64,000 nt of DNA from Cloeon dipterum (taxonomy: Eukaryota; Arthropoda; Insecta; Ephemeroptera; Baetidae). Every line of letters begins with the position of its first letter. Position 1 is the first letter of the stretch. Positions 36,302 to 46,838 of the stretch are shown here, one piece after another. A program made the translations under genes and the position numbers. Where the stretch lies: positions 6,138,001-6,202,000 of the forward strand of contig NC_088786.1 in NCBI RefSeq assembly GCF_949628265.1, written 5' to 3'. The notes under the pieces are model-generated. The model made no database searches. It worked only from the letters and a program-made list of their open reading frames with translations, and was not told where the DNA came from.

Positions 36302-39071
36302 GTTTTGATCTGAAATTCGAAAAGCATTTAAAGTAACCAGTCTTGCTCTAACAATGGAAAATATATATTAAATAAAAATATAAATAAATTAATGTAATTG
36401 AATTTTTGCAGAATCAAAAAATTTAATTTTTATTGCAAGACATGGACTAGTATTATTTATTGTATGTAGAAAAAAATAAAAGCTATTATAGACTATATAC
36501 ATTGACTTTTTCAAATGATTTTCCAGTGTACTTATTTTTAAGTTAATTAATCCTCGTGTTGCAACAATTAGGTCAGGAAAATTAGCTACAAAATGTTTAA
36601 CTTCAAGAGGTAGCGTGTGCTCGCCCTGAATTGACGAAAAATGTCAGTTTGAAAATTTAGATTTGAGGTCGAGGTACTGAAAATCAATGTGAGGTTTACT
36701 GAGTAAATTTATGGGGAAACAGACGTTTACGTATTTTCAACAGTGTCTAAATGATCAGAATATTTTGATCAGAGCCATAAAAATGTGTCATGTATGCACG
36801 GCACTGAATGTATATATATCGTATAATATCAAGTACATATTATAGGCAGGGGACTCACGCTTTCCGATCACTCACACTTCTCGCTCTGATGGGAAGAATT
36901 ACTGTTAATCCCTACCCTAGCGCGAAAAATTTGATTTGGCGAAAATGGTGAGTCTACACCATATACATAGAAAAGTATATACTAAATTCACTAATTTGGT
37001 GGCAAGTACATAGTATAGTTTCTGTTATACATTGTACATACATTTACATTTATAATTACCAAAAATGATTCATGTATTTGACGAATTTTAGACATTTTAG
37101 ATAATAAACACACTTTCATGTTTATCAACATAATTATTCTTTATGCAATCCTCATTTATGTGCTTAGGGAAATGTGCTCAAGATGCCGTGCTTTATGACA
37201 CACATGACACTAACTTGGCTCTGGTAAACAATATGTAATAATTATTTTTTGAACTAACATGCATTATAAGTCTACAGCTTTTCGGTATCAAATTCTCAGA
37301 CAGACTCACCACTCAATCCTCTTTCTGCTGCTGCTCTAATGCAATGCAAGCCAAATAATAATGAAGCTGAAGCTGTGCTCTTTCAAACAAAACGTTTCAG
37401 TATTATGTATGTATTATGCGGCGTGACGATCGGCGGAGTTTCTGTTTCTGCTCTGCTCCTCGCATTCCTCTGCTGATCCTATTTTTCTCTTGATCCTTAA
37501 CTTTGCTGTGTCAGCCAATACCCGATCCTTCTCACTCCTCATCATAATTCCAGTGTAACATCATTGAAATGGAAGATGCATTTAAATCATTTGAGTCTGA
37601 GATCCGTAATATAAATTTTAGTTTCTAATTTTTCAATTAAAAATAGAAACATTGATTTTAAAGTTGAATATAATTAAAACCAGGCTTCATCCTCGTTGTC
37701 AAATTAAAGAGAAATTCGTCTTCTTTATTTCTCGACCAGTTTCGACGTCACCAAGTACGTCCTAATCATGAGTTACAATTACAATCAAATAACAAACAAT
37801 TATATTCAACATGAAAACAACCTCGAGTGGTCGCACTTTTCAAATATTGATTTTAAAATTAACTCATAAAATTATATTTCATTTCATTAATTTTAATAAA
37901 GTCATATTATATTACAAGATGTTGAATTTTTCACATTAAATATTAAATTTTAAATGCACAATTAGTAGACCTGATGTTCATTCTAGACAATTGACGATTG
38001 GCTATTTCCTCCTGTATTATTGTTGTTCAAATATTCTGCTCTTTGATAGTATTATGTTTTACAAGTAGATAATATTGCACCTTTTAATCTGAAATAAAGG
38101 TGTATTCTCACCACCGCATTTGATAGAGTTTAATTTAATATAGTTACAGCTTTATTCGGACTATAAATTCACTCAAAATTTTAACAGATTTCAAATAGCC
38201 AATTAAGGTTTCATTTAAAGTTGTGTATTTTTTTGTAATTGCCGCCTAACAACGAATTAAATTTGTACGTTTTTCATACTTTTGGACAAATTTGTGATTA
38301 TTCCAAAAATTTCCAACTGAACAGTGTTCTGCCAAAAAAGCAACTTGCTATAAAGTTTAAATTTCTCCTAACAATAAGATGCAGGTTATCATAAAATGTA
38401 GCTTATAAAAATATTTTTGTGACTTTGCGCATAACTTGCTGGTCAAAACGAGAACATTTTTAAAACATCTCCGTAAAATTGAGGAGCGAGAGGAAAATGT
38501 TTTGCTAGGATATATTGTGAGGTCGCAGTTGACATTTAGCGTGTTTTTAATTGGTGAATATTGAGAGTAAAATATTATTTAGAATTATGTCGAATAATCA
38601 CAGCTTGTGCAGTTTGAAAAAAACAATTAAACTCTCACAAATTTCGGCTCTTTGCCACTTCTGCCTTTTTACTACAATGTCACATAAATTCAGACCACTC
38701 CTGATTTTTATAAATTGAAAAGCGTCTTCTAAATTTCATTAAATCGGTGCGTATTCTAAATTTCCCTTCACACAATCTGATTGACTATTTAATCTCCTCT
38801 TTATTAATGTCGTGACTCGGCCTGATTTGCCCCAACATGTGCCTGTGAAGGCGCGGCCGCCGGCCGCCCCGATCGCTACCCGAGAACCACACCGTTTTAT
38901 GTATATAAAATTGGCCTTTCTATATTTTTCCTTAAACGACAAGCGAGCACTGTTCAACTTAAAGTAGTCCGCGCCCCAAACTGTATTTTTGAATTTTTCC
39001 AATCTCTGACTGGAACGTGACACCCCAAGTGGTGTCAAATCCCCCGAGCTTCGAGGCGGCTCTCGCGGTCT
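36302..39071. other. Intergenic, ankyrin gene to inverted nrf-6-like fragments
   Basis: AT-rich, with no supported gene. It contains the dispersed repeat listed at 38055-38520. A GC-rich patch at about 38,840-38,890 has no recognisable content. Confidence 0.4.
38055..38520 (+). repeat. Dispersed repeat, copy 1
   Basis: About 470 bases similar to 59200-59690 in the same orientation. Shared blocks include CACCTTTTAATCTGAAATAA, GCGCATAACTTGC and GAGCGAGAGGAAAATGTTTT, with indels between. No coding potential is visible. Confidence 0.7.
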
Positions 39072-39200
39072 CGCCGACGAGCACCACATAAAGTGCATGC
39101 GCGGCATCAAGCTCTATTCAATGCCGGCTGCACTCGATTGTAAGAACTGGTGGGCCAACCTGCTTTACATCAACAACTCTATGTCTACACTGACGCAAAG
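39072..39200 (+). pseudogene. Fused fragments of two nrf-6-like exons (inverted copy)
   Basis: The frame reads ADEHHIKCMRGIKLYSM then NWWANLLYINN. The first matches the exon at 62533-62337 of the minus-strand nrf-6-like gene (ADEHHLKCMHGIKLYSM) and the second the end of the exon at 61539-61371. The intermediate exon and most of both exons are missing. A GTTAGA donor follows at 39201, but its phase does not fit the exon copy at 44971, so the copy is broken. Confidence 0.75.
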
Positions 39201-40021
39201 GTTAGAATTATCAAATTATAATTAAAAATGCTTATATTTGTAATAATATAAAACAATGAGTCTTAAGCCTTAGGAGATTTAGAATTGCGGCGTATATTTG
39301 AAATTCTATTGCTGTGTTTGAAATGAATGCTTTCAAAAATATTTTCGGTTTTAAGATAAATACATTTGGTCATTTCGTTTAGGTTTTTTTTAATTTGCAT
39401 ATATTAATTGAAACATACCAATTTTTCATTTGCTCAGGTCATCAAAAACACGAAAAACACTGCACGATATTTTGACTTTTTCGATTTTCACTCGAAATTT
39501 AATAAATTTAAAAGCCCCTTTTTTGAGTTTTGCACTTGGCGGGATAGAGAAGTGCTCGTCCTATACTGCGATTAATTATTCACAAGTGCCGTGTACGTGC
39601 TCTTTGTGCATGCGCCGCCGGCTCATTACGGCTGCTTGGCCGCTTAAGCCGCAGTGGAATTGACGTTGCAACCAAAGTCTGAAAATGCTTTTTTCTTTCT
39701 CTTCTAAATTAGTCGTATGCCAGGATAAATTAGGCGAAAAATGACAAATCCAATAACTTTTCATTTGCCGACATTTCAGCAACTTGATCGCTTGTGCATT
39801 GTGCGCCTTTTTCACTTTTTGATTAGCAATTTTTTTATATAAATTAAGATGTACTGAAAAATGAATGAAATTTTTGTTGCAATAAAATTGTCTGACAAAT
39901 ATTTTTGTTCTCGCTAAGTACTTCCGTACATTATGTTCTCTGCTAACTTAAATATTTAAACAAAATCACTTACATATAAAATATTTTTTAAAATAAAACA
40001 TATAAAAATTTATTGCCGAAT

Positions 40022-40027
40022 TTTATT
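40022..40027 (-). terminator. Polyadenylation signal of the mucin-like gene
   Basis: AATAAA on the minus strand, 63 bases after the stop codon at 40091. Confidence 0.6.
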
Positions 40028-40090
40028 CATCCAATCTGTTTACAGTATGTTTAAACCAAATTATGTCAATCAAAATCATTACCAAGAAGA

Positions 40091-43000
40091 TCATAATGTG
40101 GTGGTCGTAGTTGGGGTAGTAGTAGTAGTAGTAGTGTCAGTGGTCGTGGTAGTTGTCGGCGTGGTCGTGGTAGTGGTTGGGGTAGTTGTAGTAGTTTCGG
40201 TGGTCGTGGTAGTTGTCGGCGTGGTCGTGGTAGTGGTTGGGGTAGTTGTAGTAGTTTCGGTGGTCGTGGTAGTTGTCGGCGTGGTCGTGGTAGTGGTTGG
40301 GGTAGTTGTAGTAGTTTCGGTGGTCGTGGTAGTTGTCGGCGTGGTCGTGGTAGTGGTTGGGGTAGTTGTAGTAGTTTCGGTGGTCGTGGTAGTTGTCGGC
40401 GTGGTCGTGGTAGTGGTTGGGGTAGTTGTAGTAGTTTCGGTGGTCGTGGTAGTTGGGGTAGTAGTAGTAGTGTCAGTGGTCGTGGTAGTTGTCGGTGTGG
40501 TCGTGGTAGTGGTTGGGGTAGTTGTAGTAGTTTCGGTGGTCGTGGTAGTTGTCGGCGTGGTCGTGGTAGTGGTTGGGGTAGTTGTAGTAGTTTCGGTGGT
40601 CGTGGTAGTTGTCGGCGTGGTCGTGGTAGTGGTTGGGGTAGTTGTAGTAGTTTCAGTGGTCGTGGTAGTTGGGGTAGTAGTAGTAGTGTCAGTGGTCGTG
40701 GTAGTTGTCGGCGTGGTCGTGGTAGTGGTTGGGGTAGTTGTAGTAGTTTCGGTGGTCGTGGTAGTTGTCGGCGTGGTCGTGGTAGTGGTTGGGGTAGTTG
40801 TAGTAGTTTCGGTGGTCGTGGTAGTTGGGGTAGTAGTAGTAGTGTCAGTGGTCGTGGTAGTTGTCGGTGTGGTCGTGGTAGTGGTTGGGGTAGTTGTAGT
40901 AGTTTCGGTGGTCGTGGTAGTTGTCGGCGTGGTCGTGGTAGTGGTTGGGGTAGTTGTAGTAGTTTCGGTGGTCGTGGTAGTTGTCGGCGTGGTCGTGGTA
41001 GTGGTTGGGGTAGTTGTAGTAGTTTCAGTGGTCGTGGTAGTTGGGGTAGTAGTAGTAGTGTCAGTGGTCGTGGTAGTTGTCGGCGTGGTCGTGGTAGTGG
41101 TTGGGGTAGTTGTAGTAGTTTCGGTGGTCGTGGTAGTTGTCGGCGTGGTCGTGGTAGTGGTTGGGGTAGTTGTAGTAGTTTCAGTAGTCGTGGTAGTCGG
41201 GGTAGTAGTAGTAGTGTCAGTGGTCGTGGTAGTTGTCGGCGTGGTCGTGGTAGTGGTTGGGGTAGTAGTAGTAGTTTCAGTGGTCGTGGTAGTTGTCGGC
41301 GTGGTCGTGGTAGTTGTTGGGGTAGTTGTAGTTGTTTCGGTGGTCGTGGTAGTTGGGATAGTTGTAGTAGTTTCAGTGGTCGTGGTAGTGGGGGTAGTTG
41401 TAGTAGTTTCAGTGGTCGTGGTAGTTGTCGGCGTGGTCGTGGTAGTGGTTGGGGTAGTTGTAGTAGTTTCGGTGATCGTGGTAGTTGTCGGCGTGGTCGT
41501 GGTAGTGGTTGGGGTAGTTGTAGTAGTTTCGGTGGTCGTGGTAGTTGGGGTAGTTGTAGTAGTTTCGGTGGTCGTGGTAGTTGGGATAGTTGTAGTAGTT
41601 TCAGTGGTCGTGGTAGTGGGGGCAGTTGTAGTAGTTTCGATGGTCGTGGTAGTTAGCGACGTGGTCGTGGTGGTGGTTGGGGTAGTTGTAGTAGTTTCAG
41701 TGGTCGTGGTAGTTGTCGGCGTGGTCGTGGTGCTAGTTGGGGTAGTTGTGGTAGTTGTCGGTGTGGTTGTCGTTGGGGTAGTTGTAGTAGTTTCAGTGGT
41801 CGTGGTAGTTGTCGGCGTGGTCGTGGTAGTGGTTGGGGTAGTTGTAGTAGTTTCAGTGGTCGTGGTAGTTGTCGGCGTGGTCGTGGTGGTAGTTGGGGTA
41901 GTTGTAGTACTTTCGGTGGTCGTGGTAGTTGTCGGCGTGGTCGTGGTAGTGGTTGGGGTAGTTGTAGTTGATTCGGTGGTCGTGGTAGTTGTCGGCGTGG
42001 TCGTAGTTGTCGTTGGGGTAGTTGTAGTAGTTTCAGTGGTCGTGGTAGTTGTCGGCGTGGTCGTGGTGGTAGTTGGGGTAGTTGTAGTAGTTTCGGTGGT
42101 CGTGGTAGTTGGGGTAGTTGTAGTAGTTTCAGTGGTCGTGGTAGTTGGGGTAGTTGTAGTAGTTTCAGTGGTCGTGGTAGTTGTCGGCGTGGTCGTGGTA
42201 GTGGTTGGGGTAGTTGTAGTAGTTTCGGTGGTCGTGGTAGTTGTCGGCGTGGTCGTGGTGGTGGTTGGGGCAGTTGTAGTACTTTCGGTGGTCGTGGTAG
42301 TTGTCGGCGTCGTCGTAGTGGTGGTTGGTGTTGTGGTACTTGTGGTTGGTGTGGAAGTTGTTGTAGTAGGCGTGGTCGTAGTGGTGGTTGGTGTGATAGT
42401 TGTTGTAGTAGGCGTCGTCGTGGTAGTTGTCGGCGTCGTCGTAGTGGTGGTTAGAGTAGTTGTAGTAGTTTCAGTGGTCGTGGTAATTGTCGGCGTCGTC
42501 GTAGTAGTGGTTGGTGTTGTGGTAGTTGTTGTAGGCGTGGTCGTGGTAGTGGTTGGGGTAGTTGTAGTAGTTTCAGTGGACGTGGTAGTTGCCGGCGTCG
42601 TCGTAGTCATGGTTGGTGTTGTGGTAGTTATTGTAGTAGGCGTCGTCGTGGTAGTTGTCGGCGTCGTCGTAGTGGTGGTTAGAGTAGTTGTAGTAGTTTC
42701 AGTGGTCGTGGTAATTGTCGGTGTCGTCGTAGTAGTGGTTGGTGTTGTGGTAGTTATTGTAGTAGGCGTCGTCGTGGTAGTTGTCGGCGTCGTCGTAGTG
42801 GTGGTTAGAGTAGTTGTAGTAGTTTCAGTGGTCGTGGTAATTGTCGGCGTCGTCGTAGTAGTGGTTGGTGTTGTGGTAGTTGTAGTAGGCGTCGTCGTAG
42901 TGGTGGTTGGGGTAGTTGTAGTAGTTTCAGTGGACGTGGTAGTTGCCGGCGTCGTCGTAGTCATGGTTGGTGTTGTGGTAGTTATTGTAGTAGGCGTCGT

Positions 43001-44409
43001 CGTGGTAGTTGTCGGCGTCGTCGTAGTGGTGGTTAGAGTAGTTGTAGTAGTTTCAGTGGTCGTGGTAATTGTCGGCGTCGTCGTAGTAGTGGTTGGTGTT
43101 GTGGTAGTTGTAGTAGGCGTCGTCGTAGTGGTGGTTGGGGTAGTTGTAGTAGTTTCAGTGGACGTGGTAGTTGCCGGCGTCGTCGTAGTCATGGTTGGTG
43201 TTGTGGTAGTTATTGTAGTAGGCGTCGTCGTGGTAGTTGTCGGCGTCGTCGTAGTGGTGGTAGGGGTAGTTGTAGTAGTTTCAGTGGTCGTGGTAGGCGT
43301 GGTCGTGGTTGTTGTTGGCGTCGTCGTAGTGGTGGTTAGGGTAGTTGTAGTAGTTTCAGTGGACGTGGTAATTGTCGGCGTCGTCGTAGTAGTTGTTGGT
43401 GTTGTGGTAGTAGTTTCAGTGGTCGTGGTAGTTGGGGTGGTTGTGGTAGTGTCAGTGGACGTGGTAGTTGGGGTGGTTGTGGAAGTGTCAGTGGACGTGG
43501 TAGTTGGGGTGGTTGTGGTAGTGTCAGTGGACATGGTAGTTGGCGGCGTGGTCGTAGTGGTGGTTGGGGTAGTTGTAGTAGTTTCAGTGGTCGTGGTTGT
43601 TTGGGTGGTTGTGGATGTGTCAGTGGTTGTGGTTGTGTCAGTGGTCGTGGTAGTGTCAGTGCTTGTGGTAGTATCAGTGGTCGTGGTAGGTTCAGTGGTC
43701 GTAGTAGGTTCAGTGGTCGTAGTAGGTTCAGTGGTTGGGGTAGTTGTAGTTGATTTTGTTGTAGATGTTTTACTGGTGGTTGTCGTTGTTGGTTTTTTAG
43801 TGGTTGTGGTTGTGGGTTTTTTAGTGGTTGTTGTGGTTGGTTTCTTGGTTGTTGTCGTGGTTGGTTTTTTGGTTGTTGTTGGTTTCTTGGTTGTTGTCGT
43901 GGTTGGTTTTTTGGTTGTTGTTGGTTTCTTGGTTGTTGTCGTGGTTGGTTTTTTGGTTGTTGTTGGTTTCTTGGTTGTTGTCGTGGTTGGTTTTTTGGTT
44001 GTTGTCGTGGTCGGTTTCTTTGTTGTAGTTGGTTTTTTGGTTGTTGTCGTAGTCGGTTTCTTTGTTGTAGTTGGTTTTTTGGTTGTTGTTGTAGTCGGTT
44101 TCTTTGTTGTAGTTGGTTTTTTGGTTGTTGTCGTAGTCGGTTTCTTTGTTGTTGTTGGTTTTTTTGTTGTTGTCGTGGTTGGCTTCTTTGTTGTTGTTGG
44201 TTTTTTGGTTGTTGTCGTGGTCGGCTTCTTTGTGGTTGTTACGGCATTCGGCTTTGGCACGGGACCAGTTGTTGTCTTATCAACTGGAACACTCGCTGTG
44301 AGCACCAGCTTTGACAAAGTATTTTGTTTAAAAAAGTGAATTTTTAACATAGGAAACAACTTACCTCGTACGCTGCTAGTAAAAATAGCAATGTCCATAA
44401 CTTCCCCAT
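40091..44409 (-). CDS. Secreted threonine-rich mucin-like protein, 1,420 aa
   Basis: Two exons, 44409-44365 and 44308-40091, join in phase 0 (donor GTAAGT, acceptor CAAAG). Exon 1 supplies MGKLWTLLFLLAAYE, and exon 2 continues LVLTASVPVDKTTT, together forming a classic signal peptide. The mature protein begins with KKPTTTTT repeats (about 43,790-44,240), then runs to the stop as Thr/Pro units of 20 residues (TTTTPTTTTTTPTTTTTTET) mixed with 12-residue units. There are no cysteines, chitin-binding domains or membrane anchor. Such sequences are heavily O-glycosylated, as in insect mucins, salivary glue and silk-like secretions; which one applies cannot be told. The frame stays open over 4.2 kb of minisatellite, which argues for selection. 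A TATA box and poly(A) signal fit. It sits between fragments of an inverted nrf-6-like copy. Confidence 0.85.
40101..43780. repeat. Coding minisatellite with 60- and 36-base units
   Basis: Five 60-base units stand in exact register at 40141-40440. Each later block is one or more 60-base units followed by a 36-base unit ending GTAGTAGTAGTGTCAG, giving a higher-order pattern. All unit lengths are multiples of three. Copies from about 42,300 on are more diverged. Confidence 0.9.
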
Positions 44410-44450
44410 GTTGAGAGAACGTATGATATGGAATTGAGTTTTCAAGCCGT

Positions 44451-44457
44451 ATTTATA
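44451..44457 (-). promoter_or_regulatory. TATA box of the mucin-like gene
   Basis: TATAAAT on the minus strand, about 42 bases before the ATG, predicting a very short 5' UTR. Confidence 0.6.
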
Positions 44458-44879
44458 TCGAATCCACCACCACAATTTCTGTTAGTTAAAAATTTAAAAT
44501 CTAATATATATGTGATTTTTATCCAGTCTTCGTTTATCACTTTGGCACATGTCACTCACTGAAAATGTAATGCTTCATGTTTTCGCGTGATGCTCTACAT
44601 ACCAGCGCCAAAAATTTGTACGTGGTGCTCTCACGTTGCTATCAATGACGTATTAAGGTTCTGACTCTTAATAAGTGATGAATTTTTAAATAATTATCTC
44701 CTAAGTATTTATTTTCCTTGACGTAAAGTAACAATGAAAGCTACTAATTTTAAATTGTGTAGCATCGTTTCCGTAAGTTTTATCAAACCAAAAAATGTTA
44801 TGCAATCAAATTTTTACTCTTTTTTCTCACTCGATCACTTTGTGACCCGGCCGTAGGGGCAACCTGCATGACAGACTTG

Positions 44880-45695
44880 ATAAGCCAGTTGCCTAATCTC
44901 AACTCTCTTCTTCGCGTTAAATCTTTCATACCGTCCTTTTTAAAAACACACGTTGATCACTATGTTGCAGTGCATGTTCCAGTCATGGTACCTCTCGTGC
45001 GACATGCAACTCTTCTTGATCTCAGTGCCTATCGCCTCACTTTTGTGGAAGCGCCCCAAAATCGGACAAATCACCCTGGCGGTGGCTATTTTCGCCTTCG
45101 TAATGATTCCCTTCGCGGTCACCCTGCTCTACAAACTGGATGCTCTTCTCCTGCTCTACATGAAGTAAGTGTCACAGAATTAATTTTCTTAAATATTATG
45201 TTCGTCTACACTACAGGCTATAACAGAATTACCATTAATAATTATTTTTGATCAAAATTTCTTAGGGATAATGAATAAAGTTTCTTGTAGAAAATTTTAA
45301 ACGGGTAATTTTCGATAATTTTCATTTGTTTGTGTGCTAGTTTCAGATCCAGAACCATTTTTATCCGAAAAACAATCTCGTGGGCTGTCATGCTTAAAAT
45401 ATTGGTGCTGACGAGAGCTAACTTTTAGAAGTTTTAATTTATCGGTGTGCTTGATTTGAATCTGGTCTGTAAAGTTAATCTAGATGGGGGTTGTCATTTC
45501 AAGTTTAAAATGTTGCAGCTGCTTGGTAATAAATCAGTGGTTGAAATATTGCTAACGCAATCTCACTAGCGATCAGCAGTGGAAAAATATTTGCAAATCG
45601 TCGGCCTAGATCTCAGAGGCTCGAGGTTTTTCCCTACTGGTCAAATATGGTGCCACATGTCTACATTTATGTCGAATCACCTTTTAAAGGTATTT
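44880..45695 (+). repeat. Inverted duplicate of an nrf-6-like exon and its flanks
   Basis: This stretch matches about 60010-61045 in reverse complement. It includes intron sequence on both sides of the exon (for example TTTAAAAACACACGTTGATC before it and GCGATCAGCAGTGGAAAAAT after it). The minus-strand original is about 200 bases longer in the downstream intron. Confidence 0.85.
44971..45164 (+). pseudogene. Intact copy of one nrf-6-like exon, gene context broken
   Basis: The 194-base exon has the same length, phase, acceptor (TTGCAG) and donor (GTAAGT) as 60944-60751 of the main gene. It encodes CMFQSWYLSCDMQLFLISVP and onward with only about one residue changed. No other intact exon of the copy follows or precedes it; the fragments at 39072-39200 are out of phase. 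It is called a pseudogene because of that, yet its own coding sequence is undamaged. Confidence 0.7.
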
Positions 45696-45699
45696 ATTT

Positions 45700-46500
45700 C
45701 TTCAGAAAATATTTATTTCTTCAGAAAAAAAATGTCCTAAATTATTGTGTCAATATATAGTAGTGTTACAGCCAAAAATATCCAGTCTGTGATTCCAATT
45801 TTGTGGAAATTTTGCTTAGAGTAATTTTTTTTTTAATTTCAAATATATCAATATTAGACTCCAACCGGTGAAATCACTAATTATTGCTCCAAGATCATGC
45901 CGGTTGTGCTGGCATCGGTGGCGATGCACCTGCGGCCGCGGCTGCATGCACCGCCGGCACTTCTTGCAAAACTTGCAAAACGGTTCATCCGCTCCAGGTC
46001 GTACCTTCCGACGGTAATATAACTTTAATCAGCTCTACCACTTTCCCAGTGTGCAATTTAAGGAGAGTAAAAGTTTCCTAAGTCCTAAAGCTTGGCAGAT
46101 TTTTTACATATGGATATTCCACGATGCAATCCATCCAAAAAATTGTTTTAACAGCGTGTGTGCTGCAGTAATGAGATGGAGTAAAAATAGTTTGTGAATT
46201 AAAATGTCGAAATTGTTTATCGATCAACTGCTTATCCAACAGTTCAAATAATTTCCAATTGTTGCCCCTGATTCAATCCACTTTAATGGCTTAAAAAGCT
46301 GATACCCTAGATTTTTGACGATTGCAATGTTGATGAAAATTCTAAGTTTTGCAACTTTATTATGATTTGCCAAAAGGCCTATAATCAAAATACGATTGAT
46401 TATTCGGTTTATTTAGTAAGCTTATTTCAATTATAGTTTTTATTTTAAATACAGATGAATATACTCCCAATCATTGACTTAGCTAATAATTCATTTCACC
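45700..46500. other. Intergenic with a small GC-rich patch
   Basis: AT-rich except for about 45,895-46,010, where Ala/Cys-rich short frames are open on both strands. No splice signals or homology support an exon. Confidence 0.35.
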
Positions 46501-46750
46501 AAAATATAAAAGCGGCTCAGCTCGCCGCGAGAAAAGCCAGCAGAGGTGAACCAGAGAAAAGTTTAATCATTGTGTGTGGCTGTGCGCAACTAGGAGCGAA
46601 TTCTCGCGGCCAACATCACAACTTTTTGGAGTAGATTCATCTCTTGGGAATCCCGCAGCATCAACATCAGCTGGAAGGGGGAACGGTTAGGCTGTGTCTC
46701 GCGATTTTCCTTTTAGCCCTTTTAGCAGAATGTAATTAAGAAAGTCGAAC

Positions 46751-46758
46751 TATATAAG
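46751..46758 (+). promoter_or_regulatory. TATA box of the multi-membrane-segment gene
   Basis: TATATAAG 88 bases before the ATG, predicting transcription from about 46,780. A second candidate, ATATAAAAGCGG at about 46,504, could drive a longer transcript through the GC-richer stretch that follows. Confidence 0.5.
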
Positions 46759-46838
46759 ACTGAAAAGTCTTATGTAGTGATGATGTAAAATAACTTCGTG
46801 TTGCTTCACTTTATCACTCATCGCAATCGCACACACTC

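Noticed and set aside
40101-43780. Resemblance to a CRISPR-like array because of regular repeats
   Set aside because: There are no unique spacers; it is a coding minisatellite in a eukaryotic gene.
40047-44339. A 1,430-codon plus-strand open frame of Val/Gly repeats
   Set aside because: It is the antisense image of the mucin-like repeat. The minus strand has the signal peptide, TATA box, intron and poly(A) signal.
45884-46081. 65-codon Ala/Cys-rich frame
   Set aside because: GC-rich patch without splice sites or homology; open on both strands.
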